Position numbers and translations under genes: made by a program
The notes under the pieces: model-generated
What the model was told of the DNA's origin: nothing
The model's input: the letters and a program-made list of their open reading frames with translations, nothing else
The model's database searches: none
Shown: piece after piece, positions 8,617-17,116 of the stretch
How positions within the stretch are numbered: position 1 is the first letter of the stretch
Layout of the letters: each line of letters begins with the position of its first letter
Origin: Vibrio mangrovi
GTDB lineage: Bacteria > Pseudomonadota > Gammaproteobacteria > Enterobacterales > Vibrionaceae
Direction: 5' to 3'
Length of the DNA: 64,000 nt
Assembly (NCBI RefSeq): GCF_024346955.1
Contig: NZ_AP024884.1
Span: 1,054,001-1,118,000, forward strand

Positions 8617-9447
8617 ATGAAATTAGGTCTGGTAGGACAACGTATTCAAAAAAGTCAGTCAAAAAAATTACATGAATACTTAGGCGAGTATTACAACCTC
8701 GGCGCAACCTATGATTATTTCGATATCGAGCTGGATGGTCATCAGGCTTTGGAAGACAAACTGGCGGAGCTGAAAGAACAGGGTTACCGGGGCGTCAATG
8801 TCACTTTCCCGTATAAAGTCTGGGCGTGGGATCTCATCGAACAAAGAGAGCACACCGATCCGACTCTGGGCGCATTGAACACCGTTGTGCTGAATGAAGA
8901 TCAGATCAAAGGCACCAACACTGACTGCACCGGATTCGCCCGGGCATTGCAAACCGGCCTTGAAGGGAAAAGTGCCGGTAAAGTGCTGTTAAAAGGAACC
9001 GGCGGCGTCGGCCGTGCGATCGCTTTCGGGCTGGCGCGTTGTGATGCAGAACATATCTACCTTTACGACGAATCAGCCGATAGCCAGACCACCCTGCTTC
9101 ATGCACTCACTGGCGCGGGTATTTCTGCCTCTATCGTGGAAAAACAGGATATCGATGCCTGTGCCAGACAGTGCGATGGCTTAGTCAATGCTACACCGAT
9201 TGGTCACTATACCATGCCGGGTTCGCTCTTCCCTGCCGAATTATTAGGTTCACAAAGCTGGGCATTTGATGCGGTTTACACGCCGGTGATGACTCAGTTT
9301 CTCACCGATGCGCAAGCCGCAGGACTGACACTCATCACCGGGTTTGAACTGTTCTTGTATCAAGGCATTGATGCATTTGAATTTTTCACCGGAGTGAAGG
9401 TTGATCCTGAAGTAGTACGCAGCTACTTCGCCGAAACCGGAAAATAA
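8617..9447 (+). CDS. Shikimate/quinate dehydrogenase (AroE-like)
   Basis: The 276-residue protein has the shikimate dehydrogenase fold. KLGLVGQRIQKSQSKKLHEY binds substrate, GVNVTFPYK carries the catalytic Lys near residue 67, TDCTGFARAL follows, and KGTGGVGRAIAFGLA near residues 127-141 is a modified NAD(P) loop. LVNATPIGHY and GFELFLYQGIDAFEFFTG close the domain. In this setting it most likely works catabolically, oxidising shikimate (or quinate) to the dehydro form for the next enzyme. It is not likely to be the biosynthetic AroE. The start follows AAGGAG. The quiC-like gene lies 23 bases downstream. Confidence 0.87.
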   Translation: MKLGLVGQRIQKSQSKKLHEYLGEYYNLGATYDYFDIELDGHQALEDKLAELKEQGYRGVNVTFPYKVWAWDLIEQREHTDPTLGALNTVVLNEDQIKGTNTDCTGFARALQTGLEGKSAGKVLLKGTGGVGRAIAFGLARCDAEHIYLYDESADSQTTLLHALTGAGISASIVEKQDIDACARQCDGLVNATPIGHYTMPGSLFPAELLGSQSWAFDAVYTPVMTQFLTDAQAAGLTLITGFELFLYQGIDAFEFFTGVKVDPEVVRSYFAETGK

Positions 9448-9470
9448 AAAAAATGAATTAGGGGAAAGAT

Positions 9471-11336
9471 ATGAAACGTTCTATTGCGACAGTCAGCATC
9501 TCAGGAACGCTCGAAGATAAATTTAACGCCGCAGCTCAGGCTGGTTTCGATGGGATTGAGATTTTTGAGAATGACCTCACTCAATCGGCAATGAGTCCGG
9601 TTCAGGTGCGCCAGTTGGCTGAATCGCTCAATCTGGAAATCATTGCACTTCAGCCATTCCGGGACTTTGAAGCAATGCCGGATGCGCTGCGCAGCAAGAA
9701 CTTTTACCGGGCGCAAAAGAAATTTGAGCTGATGCATGAACTCGGCACCAAAAATCTGATGGTCTGTTCGAACGTTTCTCCTTTCACCATCAATGATCCG
9801 GCACGGGCGGCGCATGATCTCTATGAATTAGCCGAACTGGCAAACAAAGAAGGCTTCCATATCAGTTATGAAGCACTCGCCTGGGGCATTCATACGAAAG
9901 ATTATAATCAGGCATGGGAAATCGTAAAACAGGCCGATCACGATCAGCTTGGTATTGTCCTTGATACCTTTCATATGTTTGTTCGTGGCAATACGCTTGA
10001 TCTGCTGCGCGACGAGATCCCACTCGATAAAATATCACTCGTACAGGTCGCCGACGCGCCTCGCTTGCAGATGGATTCGCTCTACTTCAGCCGTCATTTC
10101 CGCTGTTTCCCCGGTCAGGGTGACTTGCCGGTCGTCGACTTTGCTCGTTGCCTGCGTGAAAAAGGATTTCAGGGCTACCTTTCTCATGAGATTTTCAATG
10201 ATGAGTTCCGCGCTTCATCACCCTATGAAAAAGCGGTCGATGGAATGCGTTCGCTATTATGGCTGGAAGAACAATCAGAGCTGCCTCTTTGCGATGAGAA
10301 AACAGAGGTTCCCAGTGTTGAAAACATTGAGTTTGTTGAAGTGGCATCCGGTGGCGAAGCCGGTGAACAGTTCGTCAATCTGTTTCAGGCGCTCGGCTTT
10401 CAGGAAACCCATCGCCACAAGTCAAAAGACATTACACTGATGCGTCAGGGCGATATCAATATCGTACTGAACCGCGAGCCGGAAAGTCAGGCTCATCAGC
10501 ACTTTGAAAAGCATGGCGCTTCAATATGTGCACTGGGCTTTGCCGTCAATCGTATCAGCGAACTGCTCAGTAAACTGGATTACTACCGTTGCAGCCAGTT
10601 TCAGAACCAGACCGGCCCCGGAGAGCTCAATATTCCGGCGATTCGCGGGGTTGGTGACAGCTTAATCTACTTTGTCGAAAATCAGGACAACTATAAATTT
10701 TATGACATTGATTTTGCTAAACTCGCTCAGCCTGATGCCGATCAGCCGTCGCAACGGAATCTGGGATTAAAAGCGATTGACCATTTGGGTCAGACCGTCG
10801 CTCCGGCAGATTATCTGCACACGTCTTTCCATTATCGCTCTCTGTTTGATTTTGATATTACACCCACTCAGGATTTACCTGATGTCTACGGTTTGGTCGT
10901 GAGCCGGGTTGCTTCCAATTCAACCCATAAAGTTCGCATCCCGATCAATATGTCGATGGCGAGTGACGCTTCCTCACAGCGTTTCTTAAAACATACCAAC
11001 GGCGCAGGCGTACAACAGATTGCGTTTGCATGTGATGACATTTTTGCCGCAGCCGATCAGGTTGATAAAAGCTATGTATTAGAGATTCCGGACAACTACT
11101 ACCGGGACCTTGAAGCCCGTTGCCAGTTGGATGAAGCATTTCTTGCCCGCCTGAAGCAGTTCAATCTACTTTATGATGAGAATGCTGACGGTCAGTTCCT
11201 GCACTTCTATACCCGCGAGATTAACGGTGTTTTCTTCGAAGTGCTGCAACGGATAGGCGACTACGGTAATTACGGAGAGATCAACGCTCACATTCGTCTG
11301 GCTTCTCAGGCCAGAGAAACCGCCAAACAGCGCTAA
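9471..11336 (+). CDS. quiC: 3-dehydroshikimate dehydratase fused to an HPPD-like domain
   Basis: This 621-residue fusion resembles QuiC1. The N-terminal sugar-isomerase-like barrel (1-270) shows the expected metal ligands Glu134 (SYEALAWG), Asp165 and His168 (LDTFHMF), Gln192 and Glu240 (LSHEIF), and converts 3-dehydroshikimate to protocatechuate. The C-terminal vicinal-oxygen-chelate domain (about 285-605) resembles 4-hydroxyphenylpyruvate dioxygenase, with His438 (DHLGQ) and Glu590 (FFEVLQR). The usual middle ligand His is replaced by Gln516 (GVQQIAF), so dioxygenase activity is unlikely. It supplies LigAB with substrate and shares an operon with the upstream dehydrogenase. The start follows AGGGG. 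Confidence 0.93.
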   Translation: MKRSIATVSISGTLEDKFNAAAQAGFDGIEIFENDLTQSAMSPVQVRQLAESLNLEIIALQPFRDFEAMPDALRSKNFYRAQKKFELMHELGTKNLMVCSNVSPFTINDPARAAHDLYELAELANKEGFHISYEALAWGIHTKDYNQAWEIVKQADHDQLGIVLDTFHMFVRGNTLDLLRDEIPLDKISLVQVADAPRLQMDSLYFSRHFRCFPGQGDLPVVDFARCLREKGFQGYLSHEIFNDEFRASSPYEKAVDGMRSLLWLEEQSELPLCDEKTEVPSVENIEFVEVASGGEAGEQFVNLFQALGFQETHRHKSKDITLMRQGDINIVLNREPESQAHQHFEKHGASICALGFAVNRISELLSKLDYYRCSQFQNQTGPGELNIPAIRGVGDSLIYFVENQDNYKFYDIDFAKLAQPDADQPSQRNLGLKAIDHLGQTVAPADYLHTSFHYRSLFDFDITPTQDLPDVYGLVVSRVASNSTHKVRIPINMSMASDASSQRFLKHTNGAGVQQIAFACDDIFAAADQVDKSYVLEIPDNYYRDLEARCQLDEAFLARLKQFNLLYDENADGQFLHFYTREINGVFFEVLQRIGDYGNYGEINAHIRLASQARETAKQR

Positions 11337-11377
11337 ACCCACCCGCTCCATTCTCTTTCTGTTCCCGACAATGTAAC

Positions 11378-11404
11378 AAGCCACCTGCTCTACGCGGTGG
11401 CTTT
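11378..11404 (+). terminator. Hairpin terminator after quiC
   Basis: AAGCCACC (11378-11385) pairs with GGTGGCTT (11396-11403). The T run is short (three), so termination may be partial. It lies between quiC and the converging RRM gene and could serve both. Confidence 0.6.
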
Positions 11405-11436
11405 GAAACGCTTAGTGAAGGTTTACTGGCTCATAG

Positions 11437-11676
11437 TTAGTTCTGAGCGAACTTAACTCTGATTTTGCTTTTGGCCACAGTTGATAGATTTAGGTTTTCA
11501 ACAGCTGCTTTTGCTTCTTTCTCGTCAGGCATTTCAATAAATGCGAAGCCTTTTGACAGGCCCGTTTCCTGGTCTAATACTAAGTTACATTCTGTGACCG
11601 TACCGTAAGTTGAGAACAGAACGCGGATTTCATGTTCAGTCGTTTTTCGCTCTAAATTGCGAACTAGAAGTTTCAT
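11437..11676 (-). CDS. Small RNA-recognition-motif protein
   Basis: The 79-residue protein is a single RRM. RNP2 is KLLVRNL at residues 2-8, and RNP1 is KGFAFIEM near residues 41-48, with aromatic residues placed for stacking on RNA. Such single-domain RRM proteins are common in marine gammaproteobacteria and cyanobacteria, and are thought to act as RNA chaperones, often in the cold. The ATG at 11676 starts directly before the conserved first strand; a longer in-frame reading upstream lacks family similarity. The RNA target is unknown. Confidence 0.88.
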   Translation of the reverse strand: MKLLVRNLERKTTEHEIRVLFSTYGTVTECNLVLDQETGLSKGFAFIEMPDEKEAKAAVENLNLSTVAKSKIRVKFAQN

Positions 11677-11765
11677 AATGATTGCCTTATATAGAATACT
11701 GGCCAAGTGTGTCAGTTAAGTGGTAACAAGCCAAGTAAATACGTCGTTGAACTGGAAATTTTGCA

Positions 11766-11824
11766 CATAACAAGCGCGTCAAAGGCGACGCTCGTACCTC
11801 GCGCGCTTTACGCGGGCGTTAGAA
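11766..11824 (+). repeat. attC recombination site (integron cassette site)
   Basis: The site opens with ATAACAAGCGCGTC and ends with GCGGGCGTTAG, with imperfect inner arms GACGCTCG and CTCGCGCG. Size (about 58 bases), inverted outer arms and the terminal GTTAG match short attC sites. It shares much of its sequence with the site at 13119-13177. No integrase gene lies in the window. Confidence 0.75.
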
Positions 11825-11844
11825 ATCTCAGGAAGAATATCACT

Positions 11845-12546
11845 TTGAATGATCAGGAAAATGAATCACTAGTAAAAAAGACAGTGGGAATACTTGCCGC
11901 TGTTGCAGCTTTCGTCGTTTCTGCAATCGCCATCTATGAGTTTGCAATAAAACCTGATGGGCCAAAGATAGAGGTAGTTTTTGCTTTAACTGGTACAAAT
12001 GAAATAACAATTGCCCCTGAAGTTAAATCACAAAGGGCAGAATGGACAGAAATCTTCCCTTTAGGCCTTCAGATAATTAACTCAGGAGATACTGAAGCAA
12101 AGAATGTGAGCATATATTTAGAAAGTGCTCGGAATTTAGCGCTAGTTTCCCAGGGGGTCAAAATTGAGCCCCATCTAGTATTTAACAATAATGGTATTGA
12201 TATGGTTTCTCACCAGATAAAGGTAGAAAGTATTAATCCCGGTCAAAAGATACATCTTGATAATGATCTTTATGGGTACACAGAGAACCATGTTGATTTG
12301 GCCGTAGATGTTACCTTTAAAGATGGCGTTTCTGGTGTTATCCCAATGTCTGTGACTTTAACCCACGATCTCAAAGTAAAAGTTTCAGCTTCAAATATGG
12401 TTCAAACTGAACTGCCATTAAAGTTGACTCTAGGCCGCCTAGATATACTCTCTGAAAAGCCAGGGGTTATATTTCAGTATACAGACGGCGTTCTTACTAA
12501 ATATCGCGGTAACATTTCTAACAAATCAAGCAGCGGGACGCCATAA
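11845..12546 (+). CDS. Cassette-borne membrane-anchored protein of unknown function
   Basis: A TTG start at 11845, preceded by AGGA about nine bases upstream, gives 233 residues that begin just after the attC core. A longer reading would run through the attC site and is rejected. The protein has a short charged N-terminus, one membrane segment (about residues 13-33, VGILAAVAAFVVSAIAIYEF), and a largely beta-rich soluble part. Repeated patterns such as LQIINSGDTEAKNVSIYL suggest an Ig-like or CARDB-like fold. It is A+T rich compared with quiC. Function is not recognised. Confidence 0.65.
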   Translation: MNDQENESLVKKTVGILAAVAAFVVSAIAIYEFAIKPDGPKIEVVFALTGTNEITIAPEVKSQRAEWTEIFPLGLQIINSGDTEAKNVSIYLESARNLALVSQGVKIEPHLVFNNNGIDMVSHQIKVESINPGQKIHLDNDLYGYTENHVDLAVDVTFKDGVSGVIPMSVTLTHDLKVKVSASNMVQTELPLKLTLGRLDILSEKPGVIFQYTDGVLTKYRGNISNKSSSGTP

Positions 12547-12573
12547 CCGGCGCCCCTTCTTGAGGCGTTAGCC
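12543..12573 (+). repeat. Short degenerate attC-like element
   Basis: TAACCGGCGCC and GGCGTTAG form imperfect inverted arms at the end of the cassette gene. It is shorter than usual and the core is degenerate, so it may be a decayed site. Confidence 0.35.
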
Positions 12574-12648
12574 ATCACTAAAGTCCGCAGCAATAACATA
12601 CCGTACTAATATTACTTATGCAGCTATGATCGAGAGGGATTATTTGAC

Positions 12649-13122
12649 ATGAGAAATATTGAAATAAGTGATTCAACGTATAGTGAGCTAGCAAAGTTGG
12701 CAGAACCTTTTGAATCACCTGATTCTGTTATTGCCAGGTTAATTCTGGAGCACGGAGCTAGTTTTGAACCAGCTAAAGATCGTACGCCTCAAAATGGTCG
12801 TCTTTTTTCAAATAGAGAAATACAAGAACGTATATCACGGGTAGCTTCAAAGCTTACACCATCTAAATTGCATGAGCTATGTGACGCTTCGTATTCAAAG
12901 GAAACGTTTGGAATCAATTTCCCTTTGTTAGTTCGGCTTCCGGTGGGGGCTCGACAGGAAGATAAAAGCAATTTAGTAAAATCAGCTGATGGGGTAAATA
13001 GATGGACATGGAAGTTTGGTTTTATTAGTGATGGTTACGAATATGCCATTTGTACTCAATGGTATGATTATAATGATAAAAATGTAAAATATTGGCTTAG
13101 CCGTTACGAAAGTGAAGGCTAA
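12649..13122 (+). CDS. Cassette protein with a SeqA-like ribbon-helix-helix N-terminus
   Basis: The 157-residue protein begins MRNIEISDSTYSELAKLAE and continues with SPDSVIARLILEHG. This pattern resembles the ribbon-helix-helix dimerisation region of SeqA and related proteins. The remainder (about 50-157) is not recognised; it ends in an aromatic-rich part (WTWKFGFISDGYEYAICTQWYDY). It sits between two attC-like sites in the same orientation and is a typical gene-cassette orphan. A DNA-binding role is inference only. Confidence 0.65.
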   Translation: MRNIEISDSTYSELAKLAEPFESPDSVIARLILEHGASFEPAKDRTPQNGRLFSNREIQERISRVASKLTPSKLHELCDASYSKETFGINFPLLVRLPVGARQEDKSNLVKSADGVNRWTWKFGFISDGYEYAICTQWYDYNDKNVKYWLSRYESEG

Positions 13123-13177
13123 CAAACGCGTCAATTAGGACGCTCGCTAGCTCGCGCCTATTACGCGGGCGTTAACT
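13119..13177 (+). repeat. attC recombination site
   Basis: The site runs from CTAACAAACGCGTC to GCGGGCGTTAAC with inner arms GGACGCTCG and CTCGCGCC. It closely matches the site at 11766-11824 in sequence and length and follows the stop of the preceding cassette gene, as expected. Confidence 0.78.
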
Positions 13178-13190
13178 GGCAAGGAGAGAA

Positions 13191-13688
13191 ATGGAAGTTC
13201 AGCTAGTAAAAATAAAACGAGAAGAACGGCACGTGCTTGAAAATTTGTTCTGCTATTACGTATACGACATGTCAGAGTATATGAAATGGAATCCGGATAA
13301 AGATGGTACGTTTGGGGGCTACGATGTTTCAAAGTTCAACCCTTATTGGGAGCTAGACGACCATATTCCGTATTTTATAAAGGTGAATAATGAACTTGCA
13401 GGGTTTGTACTAATTCGTCGATATCCTAGTGACTTAACATTATACGACATTGCTCAATTTTTTGTTCTTCGCAAGTTCAAAGGTCAGGGCGTGGGTACGG
13501 ACATTTTGGCGCAAATCGTTAAAGCTTTTCCTGGTAAATGGCAAATTCGAGTTCTTCTGGAAAACTCCGGTGCACTAAGTTTCTGGAAATCTGCTGTTTC
13601 GAGTATCGTAGGTGAAGATTACAGGTTGTCAAAAGCGAATGATGTCGATCTTCTAATGTTCTTTATACACTTCGAGACAGCCAGTTAA
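13191..13688 (+). CDS. Cassette-borne GNAT-family N-acetyltransferase
   Basis: The 165-residue protein has the GNAT acetyl-CoA loop in FVLRKFKGQGVGTDILAQIV (near residues 90-109) and the later LENSGALSFWKSAV segment (N-x-x-A-x-x-F/W) of the family. The first part contains YYVYDMSEYMKWNPDKDGTFGGYD, found in many small acetyltransferases. It begins after GGAGAG, 14 bases beyond the attC core. Substrate is unknown; resistance or modification roles cannot be told from sequence. Confidence 0.85.
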   Translation: MEVQLVKIKREERHVLENLFCYYVYDMSEYMKWNPDKDGTFGGYDVSKFNPYWELDDHIPYFIKVNNELAGFVLIRRYPSDLTLYDIAQFFVLRKFKGQGVGTDILAQIVKAFPGKWQIRVLLENSGALSFWKSAVSSIVGEDYRLSKANDVDLLMFFIHFETAS

Positions 13689-13732
13689 CAAGCGGTTCAA
13701 GAGGGACTACCAACGCTTGGCGGATTTAGTTC
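13685..13732 (+). repeat. Left half of a VCR-type attC site, truncated
   Basis: TTAACAAGCGGTTCAAGAGG and the following GACTACCAACGCTTGGC match the left half of Vibrio superintegron repeats. The right half and terminal GTTAG are missing, and the sequence passes into IS3-like DNA. Confidence 0.65.
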
Positions 13733-13740
13733 AAATTATA

Positions 13741-13905
13741 GTGGTTTAATAATCCCGGACACCATTTCAGATAGAAAAATCACCATCACAGAAAAAGAGT
13801 TCTATGACAAAACAACGTTGCTCCTTTTCAGCAGAATTTAAACTCGAAGCCGCCAGTCTGGTTCTCGATCAAGGGTTATTCCGTTGAAGCTGGTTATCCT
13901 CATGG
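13741..13905 (+). mobile_element. IS3-family remnant with a broken orfA
   Basis: An ATG at 13804 opens 27 codons (MTKQRCSFSAEFKLEAASLV) that match the start of IS3-type OrfA. A TGA then ends the frame at 13887. The next frame continues the family sequence (GYSVEAG), so a single-base frameshift is present and the rest of the element is gone. The CCCGGACAC stretch near 13756 may belong to its left end. It replaces the second half of the last attC site. Confidence 0.7.
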
Positions 13906-13929
13906 AAGAAGGATTAAGGACAGAAAACA

Positions 13930-13963
13930 AAACAGGTCAGGCTTATTCAGGCCTGACCTGTTT
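13930..13963 (-). terminator. Terminator of the tct operon
   Basis: A 13-bp perfect stem (AAACAGGTCAGGC at 13930-13942 with its complement at 13951-13963) lies 40 bases beyond the tctA stop. On the reverse strand it is followed by TTTGTTTTC. It could also stop rightward transcripts from the cassettes. Confidence 0.85.
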
Positions 13964-14002
13964 CATTTCGAACGATTGCAAGGACTATTTTAATGATGGA
14001 AA

Positions 14003-15514
14003 TCAGGCATAGCTCTTTCTCAATACACATGACTTAATTTTTGGCCAGAATGGTGTATTAGACAGATAAATCAGTGTGATCGATACAAATAGAACGATTG
14101 AGATCGGACTCGTGAAGATGCTCGCAATTACAGCATATAAATTATCATCTTCAGATAATAATGCCCGGCGCCAGTTTTGATCCATCAGATCACTCAGTAT
14201 CACACCAAGAATAACCGGGGCAACCGGGTAATTATAGACTTTGAAAAAGTAACCCACGATACCGAAACCTAACGCCCACCAGACATCCGTAATCGAATTG
14301 GTAATCGCATACGAACCCACGATCGACAAGATCATAATCAGAGGAATTAATATCCCTTTCGGACAACTCACCAGCTTGGTAAAAATACGAATTCCCGTCA
14401 GGCCGAAGATTAAAACAAAAATATTAGCCAGCACCAGATTGCCCACGGTAAACCAGAAAATTGTTGGGTTCTCAACCAGCAGTAGAGGACCGGGATTTAA
14501 GCCATGAATATACAACGCGCCAATAAATACCGCTGTCACAGCATCACCGGGAATACCGAGAGTCAGCATCGGAATATATGCCCCGCCGACTGCCGCATTA
14601 TTTGCCGCTTCGGGCGCGATTAATCCTTCTCTGGCACCCTGACCAAAAGGAACTTCAGGATTTTTGGTGGTCCGTTTCGCATGGTCATACGCCATCAGCG
14701 CTGCAATATCACCGCCAGTACCGGGCAAAGCACCGATCGTCACGCCAAGCAGAGAGCTCTGTAAGCTCAAAGGAAGATAACGCCGGACATCGGCCCACTC
14801 CGGGATGATTTTTGTCAGCTTCTGCTTCACTGATGCTTTATCCATATGATGGAGTTGATTGAGTGCTTCAGAGACACCAAACATCCCGATCATTACGGCA
14901 ACAGGGCTGATTCCATTCCATAATTCGACAATACCAAAAGTAAAACGCTCTTCAGCAGTCAGTGAATCCAGACCAACAGTGCCAACCAGAATTCCTAAAG
15001 CTCCGGTGAACATCCCTTTGGCAAAACTCCCCTGAGATAAAGAACTGATTAGCATAATGCCAAGCATACCCAACATCAGATAATCACGCGGCTGAAACTT
15101 AATGGCAAACTGGCTGACTACCGGGGCTGCAACAACCAGTACAATGATGCCGACAAAACCACCGATAACCGACATCACGGTTGATAGTCCAATTGCCCGG
15201 CCAGCTTCGCCTTTCTGCGCCATAGGATAACCATCAAGGGCTGTCGCAATCGCGGAAGGTGCGCCAGGGATATTGAGCAAGATCGCGGTACGAGAACCGC
15301 CATAAACTCCGCCCATAAACACACCAACCATCAGACATAACGCATTGTTGATATCCCACGAAAAAGTAAATGAGATAAGAATAGATACAGCCATAGTGAC
15401 TGATAACCCGGGAATCGCTCCGATATAAACACCTAAAAACGTGCCTAATGCAGTTAAAAATAACAGCTGAGGAGAAACCCAGGATATCGCAAAATTTTGA
15501 ATAACGTCGAGCAT
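14003..15514 (-). CDS. tctA: Tripartite tricarboxylate transporter, large membrane subunit
   Basis: The 503-residue integral membrane protein has around 12 hydrophobic segments and the TctA signatures LGTFLGVYIGAIPGLS (near residues 21-36) and a second GALPGTGGDIAALMAYDHAKR copy near residues 258-278. It forms the sodium or proton driven permease with TctB, fed by the periplasmic TctC. A clear AGGA precedes its ATG. The substrate is probably a carboxylated aromatic or hydroaromatic acid such as protocatechuate, shikimate or quinate, judged only by the neighbouring genes and shared operator-like motifs. Confidence 0.92.
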   Translation of the reverse strand: MLDVIQNFAISWVSPQLLFLTALGTFLGVYIGAIPGLSVTMAVSILISFTFSWDINNALCLMVGVFMGGVYGGSRTAILLNIPGAPSAIATALDGYPMAQKGEAGRAIGLSTVMSVIGGFVGIIVLVVAAPVVSQFAIKFQPRDYLMLGMLGIMLISSLSQGSFAKGMFTGALGILVGTVGLDSLTAEERFTFGIVELWNGISPVAVMIGMFGVSEALNQLHHMDKASVKQKLTKIIPEWADVRRYLPLSLQSSLLGVTIGALPGTGGDIAALMAYDHAKRTTKNPEVPFGQGAREGLIAPEAANNAAVGGAYIPMLTLGIPGDAVTAVFIGALYIHGLNPGPLLLVENPTIFWFTVGNLVLANIFVLIFGLTGIRIFTKLVSCPKGILIPLIMILSIVGSYAITNSITDVWWALGFGIVGYFFKVYNYPVAPVILGVILSDLMDQNWRRALLSEDDNLYAVIASIFTSPISIVLFVSITLIYLSNTPFWPKIKSCVLRKSYA

Positions 15515-15528
15515 GATGACTTCCTAAA

Positions 15529-16038
15529 TTATGCAAACCAGTGAGCGATATAAGCTAAGATCTCTCCTTCAGGAACAATTCCTTCCGGTAAGACAACAGA
15601 AAAAGCCAGACGAAATATCGCATATATCACGAAGATAGATAAAAGAGAAATAAATAGCGTTCTGACCATACCGTTCTTATACAGAACAGATATAGACACG
15701 ATCAAGAACACAAGCGAAGTAATTAAAAACCCAATACTTTCTAAGAGAACAGAATAAGTAATAACGAGCGCAATCATGAATGAAACAAGATTGGGAATAA
15801 CTTGCTTTTTAAATGCTGAAAAAGTGAATTTTGTCTTATTTTTCCCATAATTATTAACGACGGTAACACAAGAAAAAACCAACATGATAAATGCAGCACT
15901 CATCGGGAAAACCCCTGCCGAACTTAATGTGCTGAATCCTGAAATTTTATAGGCTTGCCATAATAAAAATATACTTACACCGACCATCAATAAACCAAAT
16001 ACGGTTTCTCCAGGTACTTTAGATTCTTGGGTCTGCAT
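15529..16038 (-). CDS. tctB: Tripartite tricarboxylate transporter, small membrane subunit
   Basis: The 169-residue protein has four predicted membrane helices (VFGLLMVGVSIFLLW, FPMSAAFIMLVFSCVTVV, VSFMIALVITYSVLL, LISLLSIFVIYAIFRL), as is usual for TctB. Sequence is poorly conserved in this family, so the call rests on size, topology and its place between tctC and tctA. It lies 14 bases before tctA and is surely co-transcribed. Confidence 0.85.
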   Translation of the reverse strand: MQTQESKVPGETVFGLLMVGVSIFLLWQAYKISGFSTLSSAGVFPMSAAFIMLVFSCVTVVNNYGKNKTKFTFSAFKKQVIPNLVSFMIALVITYSVLLESIGFLITSLVFLIVSISVLYKNGMVRTLFISLLSIFVIYAIFRLAFSVVLPEGIVPEGEILAYIAHWFA

Positions 16039-16120
16039 ATTTTACACCTTTTATTCGAGAGTCCAGATAAAATAGTGGCAGACACATCTGCCACTATTTT
16101 CTGGATATAACTATTTTTAT

Positions 16121-17116
16121 TTATTGTGCACGAGGTATATCAAATTCTTCAGGAGAATGTTTAGCAATACCATTTTCATACACTAACCATGACGCAACTG
16201 AACGGAAACGGTTCAGGTATTGCTTCGCAGCATCACCGGTCAGGTTAAGCACGGAGAGTCCACGCTGTTTCAGTATATTGCGGAATTCTGCTGAGTCAGC
16301 TGCAACATTGAAAGCGTGAGTCAGCTTTTCGATAGCTTCCTGAGGGGTTCCTTCTTTCACAAACACGCCAAAAAATGGGCTGTAAGGGAGCTGAGGCGCG
16401 AGATCCGGGTAGTATGCAGTAATTGGTTTCACGTCCGGCAGATCAGCATTTGCTGTTTTGTCCAGCAAACCGATCACTTTTAGCTGGCCAGATTTGATGT
16501 ACTCTTTTGCGGCACTAAATGTCGCTGGCTCCATATCAATCGCACCACCTAAAAGCGCTGTGATTGCCGGGCCGTCGCCATTATATGGAATCGTTTTTAC
16601 ATCAAGCTTTGCCTGTGAGTTGAGCAGTGCCATCATGATGGAAGGAAGACCGCCAGGGCCAGTTGAACCGACTTTCACTTCTCTCGGGTGTGCCTGCACG
16701 TAATCGACAAATTCTTTGATGTTGTTGTATGGTGCATCGCTGCGTACCACAAAGATCGATGCTGCCTGAGCCAGTACATTGATTGGCACCAAATCGCTGT
16801 AGTCGATATTTGCTAATCCCATGACTTTATAGAGCTGTGGGTTTTCTGCGCCCATGAGAACCGTGTAACCATCATTCTTTTTCGCATAGACGTATTTGGT
16901 CGCAATCACACCAACACCGCCGGGACGGTTGGTCAGGATGAAATCACCGCCAAGTACTTCTTCAGCTTTTGGTGTGACTGAACGCATGACCGTATCGGTT
17001 GCACCACCAGCAGACCATTGAATAATCCCCTGAATGTCCTTCTCCGGGTAAGCAGCATATGCCATCGATGAGCTCAGACATAATGTGCCAAGTAGCAGTT
17101 TAATTGAGTTCTTCAT
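16121..17116 (-). CDS. tctC: Tripartite tricarboxylate transporter substrate-binding protein
   Basis: The ATG at 17116 gives 331 residues with a clear signal peptide (MKNSIKLLLGTLCLSSSMAYA, cleavage after AYA). An upstream in-frame start would place 22 charged residues before it and is rejected. The mature part has the Bug/TctC pattern: a WSAGGATDTVMR loop near residue 35, TNRPGGVGVIATKYV, and GSTGPGGLPSIM near residues 150-161, which touch the carboxylates of the ligand. It is the first gene of the tctCBA operon. Ligand identity is inferred from the adjoining catabolic genes. Confidence 0.92.
   Translation of the reverse strand: MKNSIKLLLGTLCLSSSMAYAAYPEKDIQGIIQWSAGGATDTVMRSVTPKAEEVLGGDFILTNRPGGVGVIATKYVYAKKNDGYTVLMGAENPQLYKVMGLANIDYSDLVPINVLAQAASIFVVRSDAPYNNIKEFVDYVQAHPREVKVGSTGPGGLPSIMMALLNSQAKLDVKTIPYNGDGPAITALLGGAIDMEPATFSAAKEYIKSGQLKVIGLLDKTANADLPDVKPITAYYPDLAPQLPYSPFFGVFVKEGTPQEAIEKLTHAFNVAADSAEFRNILKQRGLSVLNLTGDAAKQYLNRFRSVASWLVYENGIAKHSPEEFDIPRAQ

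Noticed and set aside
11707..11844. Earlier ATG for the first cassette gene
   Set aside because: It would translate through the attC site; a TTG with AGGA upstream follows the site.
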